64,000 nucleotides of DNA, taken from NCBI GenBank assembly GCA_963700045.1, contig CAVOWK010000024.1:1-64000 (forward strand), read 5' to 3'. The DNA comes from RPQJ01 sp963700045 (GTDB lineage: Bacteria > Pseudomonadota > Gammaproteobacteria > Steroidobacterales > Steroidobacteraceae). Below the pieces are notes generated by a model. The model had not been told where the DNA came from, did not search any database, and was given only the letters and a program-made list of their open reading frames with translations. The first letter of the stretch is position 1. Every line of letters starts with the position of its first letter. Below, in pieces: positions 37,837 to 47,028 of this stretch. The translations under genes and the position numbers were made by a program.

Positions 37837-38481
37837 ATGAACGCTCCCGCGCGCCCGGCCATGCAGCGCTTCCGGGCCGACAAGCCCCTGCTGTTCCTGC
37901 TGTGCTCGCTGCCGTTGCTGTGGCTCGCGCTGCGCGCGTTCGGCGTGACCGGCCTGTCGCTCGGTCCGAACCCGGTGGAGGCGCTGCTGCACGGGCTGGG
38001 GCTCTGGGGACTGCGCCTGCTGCTGCTGACGCTCTGCGTCCGTCCAGTCGCCGTCACGCTGCGCCAGCCGCGCCTGATGCGCTTGCGGCGCATGGTCGGG
38101 TTGTGGGCCTTCACCTACCTCGTGCTGCACTTTCTCACGTGGCTCGTGCTCGACCGCGGCCTCGACCTGAATGGCATTGCGGCGGACATCGTCAAGCGAC
38201 CGTTCATCAGCGTGGGATTCACGGCCCTGCTGTTGCTGGTCCCGCTCGCCGTCACGTCGACGGATCGCTGGATGCGACGCCTGGGGCGACGGTGGCATTC
38301 GCTGCACAGGCTGATCTACGCCGCCGCCCTGCTCGGGTCGCTGCACTTCCTGTGGCTGGTGAAGGCCGACTGGCGCGAACCAGCCGTGTACATCGCCATC
38401 TACGTGGCGTTGATGTCATGGCGCTGGTGGAAGCGCCCCGTTGCACGGCCGGTCTCACCGACCTCGCGCGAGTCGGCTTGA
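37837..38481 (+). CDS. msrQ: Haem-binding membrane subunit MsrQ
   Basis: A 214-aa membrane protein with six predicted helices of the ferric-reductase-like family. His residues in LLHGLGLWGLR, YLVLHFLTW, RWHSLHRLIYAAA and LLGSLHFLW are placed to bind b-type haem. It passes electrons to periplasmic MsrP. It directly follows msrP, with the msrP stop 10 bp before the ATG at 37837. Length and order agree with the standard msrPQ operon. Confidence 0.94.
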   Translation: MNAPARPAMQRFRADKPLLFLLCSLPLLWLALRAFGVTGLSLGPNPVEALLHGLGLWGLRLLLLTLCVRPVAVTLRQPRLMRLRRMVGLWAFTYLVLHFLTWLVLDRGLDLNGIAADIVKRPFISVGFTALLLLVPLAVTSTDRWMRRLGRRWHSLHRLIYAAALLGSLHFLWLVKADWREPAVYIAIYVALMSWRWWKRPVARPVSPTSRESA

Positions 38482-38500
38482 GCGTCGCCGACGATTGCGG

Positions 38501-40066
38501 TCAGAAGCTGAGCATCACGTCCGTCGTGAACACCCAGCCATTGCCACCGACGATGAACGGCGACGCCGTGTTGCCCACGGGCGACCTGTCGAGGTACAGG
38601 AACTGGGTATTGAGCCTCAACTCACGGCGCTTGAAGGGAAACCAGTTCGCGCCAACGCTCACGTCCCACGGATCGCCGTACTGGCCATTGATTTGCGAAC
38701 CGGCGACGTAGGCCTGCAGCGTCTGCGGCAACAGCATCGCTGAACCCTGCAACTGGAATCCGTTGTCGACGAAACTGTTGCGGGGCAGCGGACCGGTCGC
38801 CCTGAAATCGTCGACCGTGCGCCAGTAGTACTCGCCGTCCAGCGAGAAGCCGCGGTACTTGAACCCGGCGTTCACGGCCGCCATCTGGTAAGTGGCCTTG
38901 TTGATCTGCGTCCCGGTGCCGAACGGATCGGCCTGGAAGATCAACGTGCCATCCGACAGCCGGATCTGGCTGTTCCAGAAATCGTTCACCCCCGGCTGGC
39001 TCTGGGCGTCCTCGCGGCTGTGCGTGAAGTTCACGCCCACCAGCGTGGCGAGTTCAGTGTGCTGTTCGAAGTCGCCAAATCCTTCGCCGGGACCGTACTC
39101 GCCGGTGGTCGGCATCCACCAGAGCGCGCCGGAATACGCGTTCAAGCCGCTGTCGAGCTTCCCTGCGTCCACGCCAAGCTGGCTCAGGTTGTTGCCGACC
39201 ATGACCCGGTACCTGAGGCCTTCGGCGACCTGGCCCCAGGCCCAGATGCCGGTGGTGTACGAGCCGCGGAAGAATTCATCGGCGATCGTCCGGTGATCCA
39301 CCTTGAGCCAGTTCGGAAACGTGTAGTTGGTGGTACGGGTGGTCGGCAGGCCACCGATGCCACCGGCGAGGCTGAAGGCATCGTTGAAGCGGTAGCTCAG
39401 GTTGCCCGCCACGACGACCTGCGCGCCCTGTCCCTGGCTGGTGTTGGAGGTCCAGGTATAGAACTGGTAGCGGAAGTCCGGATTGAACAGCCAGCCCTTG
39501 AAGAAGAGCATGACTTTCTGCAGCTGCAGGTCATCGCGAATGTCGAGTTCCTTGGTCCTGCCAAAGGCGTCCGTGTAACTGTCGTCGAGCATCCTCTGGT
39601 TGAGGTACCGGAGGTAGGTGAACGCGCTGAAGTCCACTTCGCCCTGGCTCGTCCGCGCCAGCACGACGCCCTTGCCACCCTCGTAAGTGCCCCATGCGGA
39701 TTCGAGTGGCACATGGTGAGGCGTCGGCTCAGCGGCCGCGGCGGCAGGTACGGCTGCATCCGCAACGGTTGCGGCCTGCGGGGCCGCCTGGGTTGCCGCA
39801 GGCGCCGCCTGAGCTGGTGCGGGCACGACGGTCGTGGGCGCGCCGCCGGCGACGGCGTCCGGCACCTCGAGCCGCGATTCCAGCTCGCGAATGCGGGCAT
39901 CGCGCTCGACCAGTTGCTGCTCCAGCTGATTCTGGCGCTGCTCGAGGGCCTTGAGCCGAGCCTCGACCGAGGACTCTGCTGCGTTCGACATCAGTGGTGA
40001 CAGCGCGAGCGCCGCTGTCACCGCAATCCTGATCTGGTTCATGCGCACACGGTCCCCAATTTTCAT
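38501..40066 (-). CDS. Outer-membrane porin with N-terminal coiled coil (DcaP/OprP-like)
   Basis: A 521-aa exported protein. After the signal peptide (IRIAVTAALALSPLMSNA) comes a coiled coil (VEARLKALEQRQNQLEQQLV), a long Ala/Pro linker, then a large barrel with aromatic-rich strands and a final Phe (TTDVMLSF). The coiled-coil-plus-barrel layout is that of trimeric DcaP-type and phosphate-selective porins. Substrate specificity cannot be read. The ATG at 40066 overlaps the stop of the preceding small gene (ATGA), so translation is coupled. It forms a run with the EamA exporter and that small gene. Confidence 0.82.
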   Translation of the reverse strand: MKIGDRVRMNQIRIAVTAALALSPLMSNAAESSVEARLKALEQRQNQLEQQLVERDARIRELESRLEVPDAVAGGAPTTVVPAPAQAAPAATQAAPQAATVADAAVPAAAAAEPTPHHVPLESAWGTYEGGKGVVLARTSQGEVDFSAFTYLRYLNQRMLDDSYTDAFGRTKELDIRDDLQLQKVMLFFKGWLFNPDFRYQFYTWTSNTSQGQGAQVVVAGNLSYRFNDAFSLAGGIGGLPTTRTTNYTFPNWLKVDHRTIADEFFRGSYTTGIWAWGQVAEGLRYRVMVGNNLSQLGVDAGKLDSGLNAYSGALWWMPTTGEYGPGEGFGDFEQHTELATLVGVNFTHSREDAQSQPGVNDFWNSQIRLSDGTLIFQADPFGTGTQINKATYQMAAVNAGFKYRGFSLDGEYYWRTVDDFRATGPLPRNSFVDNGFQLQGSAMLLPQTLQAYVAGSQINGQYGDPWDVSVGANWFPFKRRELRLNTQFLYLDRSPVGNTASPFIVGGNGWVFTTDVMLSF

Positions 40067-40314
40067 TTGACGTTCGCCGCTTCCCACGCGCGGACCCTGC
40101 CCCGAGCCCCGTCGAAGAGGCGTTCACAGGTTCCCAGCCGAACCTTGCGGCTGGCCTCGGGAGTCAGCTTAGCCCAGATCGGGTTCCACATCTCGTATAC
40201 GCGCATCTGCGTCGCCTGGTCGTTCGGCGCAACATTGCCGGTGCCGAACAGGTCGAACTCGAACTTGTAGGTGTGGACGCGGGCGATTCGCAAGCGTCGG
40301 TGTAATGGATTCAC
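40063..40314 (-). CDS. Small protein, possibly the end of an amidohydrolase
   Basis: An 83-aa frame with a GTG start overlapping the EamA stop (GTGA) and a TGA overlapping the porin ATG. The text PNDQATQMRVYEMWNPIWAKL and RKVRLGTCERLFDGARGRVR resembles the last helices of amidohydrolase family 2 proteins, but the metal-binding part is absent. It could be a real small coupled gene or a relic. The double 4-bp overlaps argue that it is translated. I do not recognise a function. Confidence 0.45.
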   Translation of the reverse strand: MNPLHRRLRIARVHTYKFEFDLFGTGNVAPNDQATQMRVYEMWNPIWAKLTPEASRKVRLGTCERLFDGARGRVRAWEAANVK

Positions 40315-41180
40315 GCGCGTTTCAGCATCGCATGCGCAAACACGCTGCCGAGTATGACCGCCAGACCGGCATAGAACTGCAGGCCGAGTTCACGTTGCTC
40401 GGACAGCAGCAGCATCGCCAGGACGACGGCATAGACGGGCTCCAGGCTGACCGCCAGCTGCGCGCTGAAAGCGCTGAGGTTTCGCAGCGCGACCAGCGAG
40501 AGCGCAAACGGGAACAGTGTGCAGGCGAGCGAAAGCACGAGCAGCAGCGACGCATCGCGCGCATCGGGCAAGGGCAATCGCGTGCTGTCCCAGCCGAGCG
40601 CCAGGGCCAGCACCGTCAGGAACACCGTGCCCGCAGCCAGTTCGAGACCCGTCACGGCCAGCGGCTCGCCGGACTCGACGAAGCGCTTGTTCAGCGACCC
40701 GAACACCGCGACGAGAAAGGCCGACAACACGCCTGCGGCAATGCCGAGCCGCATGCCGTCCGGGGTGCCGCCGACGACGAGCATCACGCCCGGCACGGCT
40801 GCGATGCCGATCACCAGTTCGCGCGGGTCGAAACGCTTATTGGTGATCCACGGCTCGACGACGGACATGATGATTGGCGCCACGCCCATGCAGGTGGCGG
40901 CAACCGAGGCATTCGCGAGCTTGATCGCGCCGTAGAATGTCACCCAGTGCAACGCGACCACGACGCCGATGCCGGCGAATATGCCGATCGTGCGCAGGCT
41001 CATGCGCCGCACTCCCCGCCAGAACGCCGGGACGAACGCCAGCGCGAGCACGACGAGCGACATCCGCCACCACACCAGCGCAAACGCGGGCAGCGTGATC
41101 AGCTTGCCGAGGATGGCGGTGAAGCCCCAGATCACCACACAGAGGTGGATCTGCAGCAATGCCTTGCGGGCCGGAGGCAT
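40311..41180 (-). CDS. EamA/DMT-family transporter
   Basis: A 289-aa inner-membrane protein with ten hydrophobic helices arranged as two EamA repeats (for example LLQIHLCVVIWGFTAILGKL and LGIAAGVLSAFLVAVFGSL). Members export amino acids or other metabolites. It begins 40 bp downstream of the FabH-like gene on the same strand and is coupled to the following small frame by a 4-bp overlap. The substrate is unknown. Confidence 0.9.
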   Translation of the reverse strand: MPPARKALLQIHLCVVIWGFTAILGKLITLPAFALVWWRMSLVVLALAFVPAFWRGVRRMSLRTIGIFAGIGVVVALHWVTFYGAIKLANASVAATCMGVAPIIMSVVEPWITNKRFDPRELVIGIAAVPGVMLVVGGTPDGMRLGIAAGVLSAFLVAVFGSLNKRFVESGEPLAVTGLELAAGTVFLTVLALALGWDSTRLPLPDARDASLLLVLSLACTLFPFALSLVALRNLSAFSAQLAVSLEPVYAVVLAMLLLSEQRELGLQFYAGLAVILGSVFAHAMLKRA

Positions 41181-41220
41181 GGTTGGCAGCGGGCTCCGGC
41201 TGGGCCAGTCGCCCGTGGAC

Positions 41221-42288
41221 TCAGCCCGCCTTCGTCAGGTAGCCCTGCACGATCTCGAGCGCCGTGCGGTCGCTCGGCGGCAGGTCGACGTCCGTCGTGC
41301 CGATGGGGGTCGTGCGCTCACCCCAGCGCACGAGGTGCGCGCACCAGGTGAGGCCCGCGCCAAACCCCGGCAGCAGCAGCAGGCTGTTCGGCTTGACCCA
41401 GCCTTCTTCGATGGCTTCGACCAGCGCGACCGCGACGGTTGCGGCGGACATGTTGCCGTACTTGTGCACGTTGACGAACATGCGATCCGCGGGCGCGCCG
41501 ACGCGCTTCGCGACCGCATCCATGATGCGCAGGTTCGCCTGGTGCGGAATCACGACGTCGACGTCGTCGACCTTGTAACCCTGGGCGGCGAGCACGTCGG
41601 AGCAGGCGCCGGACATGCCGAGCACCGCGCGCTTGAAGATTTCCGGACCCTCGAAAATCCACGAAGTCTCGCCGTAGGGCCGGCCCTGATTGACGTAACG
41701 GCCGCCCATGCCCTTGACGACGAGCGTATTGCGCGCATCGCTGTCACAGCCAAGCTTTTCGCCGAGCAGCCCTTCGACCTTGTCCGTGGCCTCGAGCACG
41801 ACGGCGGCGCAGCCGTCACCGAACAGCACGCACACACCGCGGTTGTGCCAGTCCATGAAAGCCGAGATCAGCTCGCCGCCGACCACCACCGCATTCTTGA
41901 CCACGCCGGTGCGGATCAACGCATTGGCGGTGCTGAGCGCGTACAGGAAACTGGTGCACGCCGTGTTCACGTCATAGGCAGCAGCGCGTTTCGCGCCCAA
42001 CCGTACCTGCAGGCCCGAAGCCTGGTTCGGCACCTGGTCGTCGAAGCTGCAGGTGCCGATGACGATGAGTTCAACGTCGGCCGGATCGAGCCCCGCCGCT
42101 GCCAGCGCCCGCATGGAGCTGACGTACGCCATCTCCTCGAGTGACACGTGCGAGATGCGCCTCTCGCTGATGCCGGTGCGCGAGGTGATCCACTCGTCGT
42201 TGGTGTCGAGGAACGTCGCCAGGTCGGCGTTGGTCAGGACATTGGGCGGGAGGCACTTGCCCCAGCCGGTAATGGCAGCGTGAGTCAC
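41221..42288 (-). CDS. 3-oxoacyl-ACP synthase III family protein (FabH-like)
   Basis: A 355-aa thiolase-fold enzyme with the KAS III triad Cys111 (VNTACTSFLYAL), His249 (VIPHQANLRI) and Asn279 (KYGNMSAAT). The opening TNDEWITSRTGISERR is also typical of FabH. The normal role is condensing acyl-CoA with malonyl-ACP to start fatty acids, but it is not in a fab operon and is longer than E. coli FabH (317 aa), so it may serve a secondary pathway. The start is GTG at 42288, as the frame further up has no family text. It is divergent from an alpha/beta hydrolase gene. Confidence 0.9.
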   Translation of the reverse strand: MTHAAITGWGKCLPPNVLTNADLATFLDTNDEWITSRTGISERRISHVSLEEMAYVSSMRALAAAGLDPADVELIVIGTCSFDDQVPNQASGLQVRLGAKRAAAYDVNTACTSFLYALSTANALIRTGVVKNAVVVGGELISAFMDWHNRGVCVLFGDGCAAVVLEATDKVEGLLGEKLGCDSDARNTLVVKGMGGRYVNQGRPYGETSWIFEGPEIFKRAVLGMSGACSDVLAAQGYKVDDVDVVIPHQANLRIMDAVAKRVGAPADRMFVNVHKYGNMSAATVAVALVEAIEEGWVKPNSLLLLPGFGAGLTWCAHLVRWGERTTPIGTTDVDLPPSDRTALEIVQGYLTKAG

Positions 42289-42402
42289 TGACGTCCCCCA
42301 GGGGCTTGTCCTGAATTTGGTGCGACACTTTACCAGTCTGCGAGCGCTGTGGAATGATCCAGCCGGCCCCATTCCGGGCCGCCCCCCGGCCGAGTGACCC
42401 GT

Positions 42403-43206
42403 ATGCCCCAAGCCCGCATCAACGGCCACGACATGTATTACGAAGTGCTGGGCGCAGGCGACCCGGTGCTGTGCATGGGCGGCTGGGGCACCTTCTGCCA
42501 CGACAACCACCATCACCTGGCCCGCGGTCTCACCGAGCGCTACCAGGTGATCCTGTTCGACTACCGCGGTATCCGGGAATCCGGGGACGACCTCAGCGTG
42601 CCCTCGACCATGGAGCTGCACGCCAGCGACGCGATCGGCCTGCTCGATCACCTGGGCTTGCGCAACGTGCACCTGATGGGCCTCGTCGGCATGGGCGCCT
42701 GCGTCTGCCAGGAGATTGCGATCCGCCGTCCGGACCTCGCCCGCAGCATGCTCAACATGGGTGCCTGGTGCGAGGTCGACGATTTCCTGCGCGACCAGCT
42801 CGAGATGTTCCGCTGGATCCACCGTGACCTCGGCTTCCTGCCGTTCCAGCAGGCGGTCACGCTGCTCTCCTTCGACGCCGAGTACTACAACGCGCACAAG
42901 GAGCGCCTGCTCGGGCCGGCCGGCGGGTGGAAGGAACTCAACGGCCGCTACGCGGCGCACGCACGGCTGATTGACGCGTGCGTGGCATTCGACTCGAAGG
43001 ACCGGTTGCGCGAGATCGTCTGCCCCTCGCTGATCATCCATGCCGGCCGGGATGTCGTGACGTCACCGCGCAACACGCTGCCGATCGAACAAGGAATTCG
43101 CGGGGCCAGGGGACTCCTGTGGGAGGATGTGGCGCACGTCGTCGCCGGCAAGGAGCAGAAAGTGCGTTTCGCCCGGACCCTGTTCGACTGGCTCGCGGCC
43201 AACTGA
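42403..43206 (+). CDS. Alpha/beta-hydrolase-fold protein lacking the usual nucleophile Ser
   Basis: A 267-aa protein with the fold's landmarks: QVILFDYRGIRESGDD, SDAIGLLDHLGLRNVHLMG, acid Asp in HAGRDVVTSPRNT and His in EDVAHVVAGKE. The nucleophile elbow, however, reads GLVGMGACVC (93-102), with Val95 where Ser is expected and no Ser, Cys or Asp in the turn. Cys100 and Cys102 lie a turn further. It may be a non-hydrolytic member (lyase, dioxygenase-like or binding protein) or use another residue. The ATG at 42403 is preferred to a GTG nine bases before. It is divergent from the FabH-like gene. Confidence 0.8.
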   Translation: MPQARINGHDMYYEVLGAGDPVLCMGGWGTFCHDNHHHLARGLTERYQVILFDYRGIRESGDDLSVPSTMELHASDAIGLLDHLGLRNVHLMGLVGMGACVCQEIAIRRPDLARSMLNMGAWCEVDDFLRDQLEMFRWIHRDLGFLPFQQAVTLLSFDAEYYNAHKERLLGPAGGWKELNGRYAAHARLIDACVAFDSKDRLREIVCPSLIIHAGRDVVTSPRNTLPIEQGIRGARGLLWEDVAHVVAGKEQKVRFARTLFDWLAAN

Positions 43207-43214
43207 CGCGCCCC

Positions 43215-44459
43215 GTGGCCCAACCAAGGCACTGGTTCGTCCTCGGCGCGCTGGCTCTCGGCATCGGCCTGGGCGCCTGGATCGATCATTCCGGCGGCGA
43301 GTTCGCGCATGCGGTCGCCAGCGGCATCGAGGCGATCGGCACGCTCTGGCTCAATGCACTGCGCATGACGGTCGGACCGCTCGTGTTCTCGATGCTGGTG
43401 GCGGCCGTTGCCAGCGTCTCGGACGCGATGGCGACTGGACGGCTGGCGTCCCGTGCCATCGGCTGGTTCACGTTCCTGCTGCTGGTCGCGGGCACGCTGG
43501 CGGTCCTGCTGACGCAAGGCCTGCTCGCACTGTGGCCCGTAGATCGTGCAATGGCCGACGCCTTCATCGCCGGGGCGAGCCAGGGCGCCACGGGCGCGGT
43601 CACACGCATCGGCTGGACAGAATGGCTGCAGCAGCTCCTGCCACCGAACATCGTTGCCGCGGCAGCGGACAACGCGATCCTGGCATTGGTGGTGTTCGCG
43701 ATCCTGTTCGGCTTTGCCGCCACGAAGTTGCCGGCGCAGCAACGCAACGCCTTGACCGGGTTCTTCGGCGCCATGGCGGAAGCGATGGTCGTGATGGTCC
43801 ACTGGGTGTTGCTGGTAGCACCCGTCGGCGTCTTCGCGCTGGCACTCGGTGTCGGCCGACAAGCAGGCCTCGGCGCCGCAGGACTGCTGGTGCAGTATGC
43901 AACGACGGTCGCCGCCGTGATCGCGATTGCGACGTTGTTCATCTATGTCGTCGTCGCACTGCGGGGTCGGGTGAGCGTGGGCACGTTCGCCACGGCTGTC
44001 GCGCCCGTGCAGGTGGTGGCCGCCAGCACCCAGAGTTCACTGGCGACGCTGCCCGCCATGATCGAGTGCGCACGGGAAAGGCTGCACGTTTCGCCGCGCA
44101 TCACGAGTCTCGTGCTGCCGCTGGCCGTGGCTGTATTCCGCTACACCAGCCCGCTCGGCAACCTCGCGGTCTGCTATTTCATTGCGGCGATGTATGGCAT
44201 CGAGCCGAACCTGCTGCAGATGATCGGTTCGGTCTTCGTCGCGTTCGCGATCAGCATCGGGTCGGTGGGACTTCCCGGCCAGGTGTCTTTCATCGCCAGT
44301 GTCGCGCCGATTTGTGCGGCGCTGGGCTTGCCGATCGAGGTGCTCGGCATTCTCGTCGCCGTGGAGATCCTGCCGGACATCTTCCGCACCGTCGGCAACG
44401 TCACGGCCGACGTCGCCGTCACGGTGCTGGTCGATGAATCGGAGTCGCGGCCGGGCTGA
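43215..44459 (+). CDS. Dicarboxylate/amino acid:cation symporter (DAACS family)
   Basis: A 414-aa membrane transporter with about eight helices and the two re-entrant loops of the GltP/DctA family; the Ser-rich loop is VVAASTQSSLATLPAM and the second site is SVGLPGQVSF. It would import an acidic amino acid or dicarboxylate with sodium or protons. The GTG at 43215 lies eight bp after the hydrolase stop. Its 3' end overlaps the convergent amidase gene by 41 bp. It borders the hydantoinase cluster and could supply its substrate, which is inference. Confidence 0.88.
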   Translation: MAQPRHWFVLGALALGIGLGAWIDHSGGEFAHAVASGIEAIGTLWLNALRMTVGPLVFSMLVAAVASVSDAMATGRLASRAIGWFTFLLLVAGTLAVLLTQGLLALWPVDRAMADAFIAGASQGATGAVTRIGWTEWLQQLLPPNIVAAAADNAILALVVFAILFGFAATKLPAQQRNALTGFFGAMAEAMVVMVHWVLLVAPVGVFALALGVGRQAGLGAAGLLVQYATTVAAVIAIATLFIYVVVALRGRVSVGTFATAVAPVQVVAASTQSSLATLPAMIECARERLHVSPRITSLVLPLAVAVFRYTSPLGNLAVCYFIAAMYGIEPNLLQMIGSVFVAFAISIGSVGLPGQVSFIASVAPICAALGLPIEVLGILVAVEILPDIFRTVGNVTADVAVTVLVDESESRPG

Positions 44460-45081
44460 GCGCCTGCAGGTACTTCACGACCTCGGCCATGGTCGTCACG
44501 TCGGCGTAACGACGGCCGACATCGGCAAGGTTCGCCTGGTGCGGCCCCTCCTCCGCATCGCCACAGCATTCGTCCGGCACCAGCACACGGAAACCGTAGG
44601 AGAACGCGTCGACGATCGTGGCGCGCACACAGCCGCTGGTGGTGCAGCCCGTGACGATCACCGTATCTACCCGCTGCTTGACCAGGAACGTGATCAGCGG
44701 CGTCTGGAAGAACATCGACGGCGCGTTCTTGCAGTACGTGAAGTTGCGCTCGTCGTGGATCTTCGGGTCCATCGCCGTGCACGGATCGCCGTAGAAGAAC
44801 TCGTCCCGGACCGGCTTGACCTTCCAGAACGGCATGTCGGCGAGACTGCCGTATGCGGTGTAGCAGGCCGCCACGGGCACGCCTTTCTCGTGCGCAAGCT
44901 CGAGCAGGTCCGCGGTGCGATCTCGGGCCGCGTGGATCAGCGGCAACCCGCCGAGCGGCCAGCGCGGATCGGTGAAGGCCAGCTGGAAGTCGACCACGAG
45001 CACCGCCGGGCGGAGCCCGGCACTGAAGCTCGGTGAGCTGTAGCCGACCGTGGTGTACGTGTCGGCTGCGCCGCTCGCCAT
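44419..45081 (-). CDS. Isochorismatase-family amidohydrolase, N-carbamoylsarcosine-amidase-like (1)
   Basis: A 220-aa cysteine hydrolase with the full triad: Asp31 (LVVDFQLAF), Lys118 (YCKNAPSMFF) and Cys151 (TTSGCVRAT), with the cis-peptide segment before Cys. The text GCTTSGCVRATIVDAFSYGF is close to N-carbamoylsarcosine amidohydrolase. Such enzymes split an N-carbamoyl amino acid to the amine, CO2 and ammonia. It follows hydantoinase B with one base between stop and start, so it is the last gene of that operon and is likely to hydrolyse the ring-opened product. A second family member lies at 51.46 kb. Confidence 0.87.
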   Translation of the reverse strand: MASGAADTYTTVGYSSPSFSAGLRPAVLVVDFQLAFTDPRWPLGGLPLIHAARDRTADLLELAHEKGVPVAACYTAYGSLADMPFWKVKPVRDEFFYGDPCTAMDPKIHDERNFTYCKNAPSMFFQTPLITFLVKQRVDTVIVTGCTTSGCVRATIVDAFSYGFRVLVPDECCGDAEEGPHQANLADVGRRYADVTTMAEVVKYLQALSPAATPIHRPAP

Positions 45082-45082
45082 C

Positions 45083-46992
45083 TCAGGCGGCCTTCGTCTT
45101 CTTCTTGCCGACCCCGGCCGACTTGAGCACGCGCTCGGAGAACCGCGGTTGCTGCGGGGCTTCGTGACCGGTCTCGGCCTTGCAGCGCGCCTTCAACGAC
45201 TCGATCGACGTGAAGCCGCGGTCGAACAGCGGCACCGGCCCGCGCTCGGCCGCAAGCTTCGCACGAAGTTTCGTGGTGGCCGCCACGTCCGCCGTCAGGT
45301 CGCTATTGATGACGACGCCGTAGTTGCGTGCGCCCTGCGGCGTGACCAGTCCCGCCTGCACGTCGAACACCACCTTCTCGATCTCGCGCTCGAACGGGTC
45401 GCCGCAACCGCCGCCGCCCCACGTATCGGAGAGCAGCAGGTCGCCTTCGTTGACCTTCACGCGGTCGATCTTGGAGGGCAGCAGCTCTTCCGTGCCATCG
45501 GCGCGCCCAGCGTCTTCTTGCTGCGAGCGCCCGGCAGGCCGCCGTTGACGCCCCACGGATAGGTGAGCCAGCGGTCGTCGTGGATCGAGATCTCGCCCTG
45601 CTCGAGGAAGCGGTAACCGATGCGCAGGCCGTTGCCGCCGCGGTTCTTGCCCGCGCCGCCGGTGTCCGGAATCGTCTCGTAGATGTCGATGCGCAACGGG
45701 AAGTAGCTCTCGAGAAACTCGTTCGGCACGTTGGTGAACGACGGCCACAGCGAGTGACCGTCCGGCCCGTCGCCGAAGGGCTTGCCCGGGATGCCGCCGA
45801 AGGTGATCTGGTACAGCTGGTACCACTCACCCGACTTCTTGTAACCCGAATACATGAAGTGCGGGCTGTCCGAGAAGCCCGCGGCGCACATGAACGCCGG
45901 ATTGCCCTGGCCGAGCAGGCCGCCGAGGATGTCGAAAATACGGCCGAGCGCGTGCGTGCGGCACGACAGCGCGGCGGGCTTCAACGGCTTGAGCAGCGTG
46001 CCCGGCGGAATGCGCACGTCCATCAGGTCGTAGAAGCCGTCGTTGAAGAGGATCTGCGGGTCGAACACCATGATCATGTAGACGCCCGCGAACATCTTGA
46101 ACATCTCTTCGTTCAACAGGAAGTTGATCGACGAGATCGACTGCGGGTCGGTGCCCGTGAAGTCGAAGATGCACTTGTCCCCTTCGCGCCACATCGTGCA
46201 TGCGATCTTGTACGGGCCCATGTTGAGGCCGTCGTCGCAGATGTAGTCCTCGAAGTACTGCTTCGTCTCCGGGACCGTCTGGCGGATCAGGTGGCGCATG
46301 GCGCGCTTGTTGCGCTCGAGCATGGCGTCCATCGCGGAATAGAACACGTCGTCGCCGAAGCGGGTCGAGATCTCGATGCAGCGGATCGCGGCCGTGCGCA
46401 GCGCCGCGGCAATGGCGTTGAAGTCCGAGAAGTTCCAGGTGGGCAGGCGGCAGTTGTGCAGGATCACCTTGAGCAGGTCGTCCTGCATCACCCCGGCCTT
46501 GATGATCTTGATCGGCGGAACCGAGACGCCCTCCTCGTAGATGGTGCGGGCGTCCGTCGGCAGCGAGCCCGGCACCTTGCCGCCCACGTCCGTCATGTGA
46601 CCGAACATGGCGGACCACGCGATGATGCGACCGTCCTTGTAGACCGGCATCAGCATGAGCCAGTCGTTCTGGTGGCTGATCGCGCCGTTGACCGAGTACG
46701 GGTCGTTGGTCAGGAAGACGTCGCCCTCCTCCACCGTGCCGTCGTAACCCTGCAGGAATCCATGGATGAACGAGCCGAACTGGCCGACGACCATCTTGCC
46801 GTCGAGGTTGGCGATCAGCGGAAACTCGTCGTGCTGTTCACGGATGCCGGGCGACATCGCCGTGCGGAACAGCACCGTGTCCATTTCGAAACGTGCGTTG
46901 CGCAGGGCGCTCTCGATGATGTCGATGGTGACGGAATCGACCTTCACCATCTTCATCGGCTTCTTGTTGCGCAGGATGATCTTGGCGGGCAT
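45083..46992 (-). CDS. hyuB: N-methylhydantoinase/oxoprolinase B subunit (one frameshift)
   Basis: The B subunit of an ATP-dependent ring-opening enzyme (hydantoinase B / 5-oxoprolinase / acetone carboxylase family). The long frame from 46992 has SPGIREQHDEFPLIANLDGKM, GDVFLTNDPY, FGHMTDVGG and YETIPDTGGAGKNRGGNGL. The C-terminal part (DLLLSDTWGGGGCGDPFERE) lies in another frame: one base is missing at about 45501-45507, where LG should lead into RADGTEELL. The product ends in a short Lys-rich tail (GVGKKKTKAA). It follows the A subunit by 36 bp. The substrate class is cyclic amides; the exact one is unknown. Confidence 0.88.
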
Positions 46993-47028
46993 GTGCGTAT
47001 CTCCGGAAGTGTGGCGGCGGCGGTGCTG

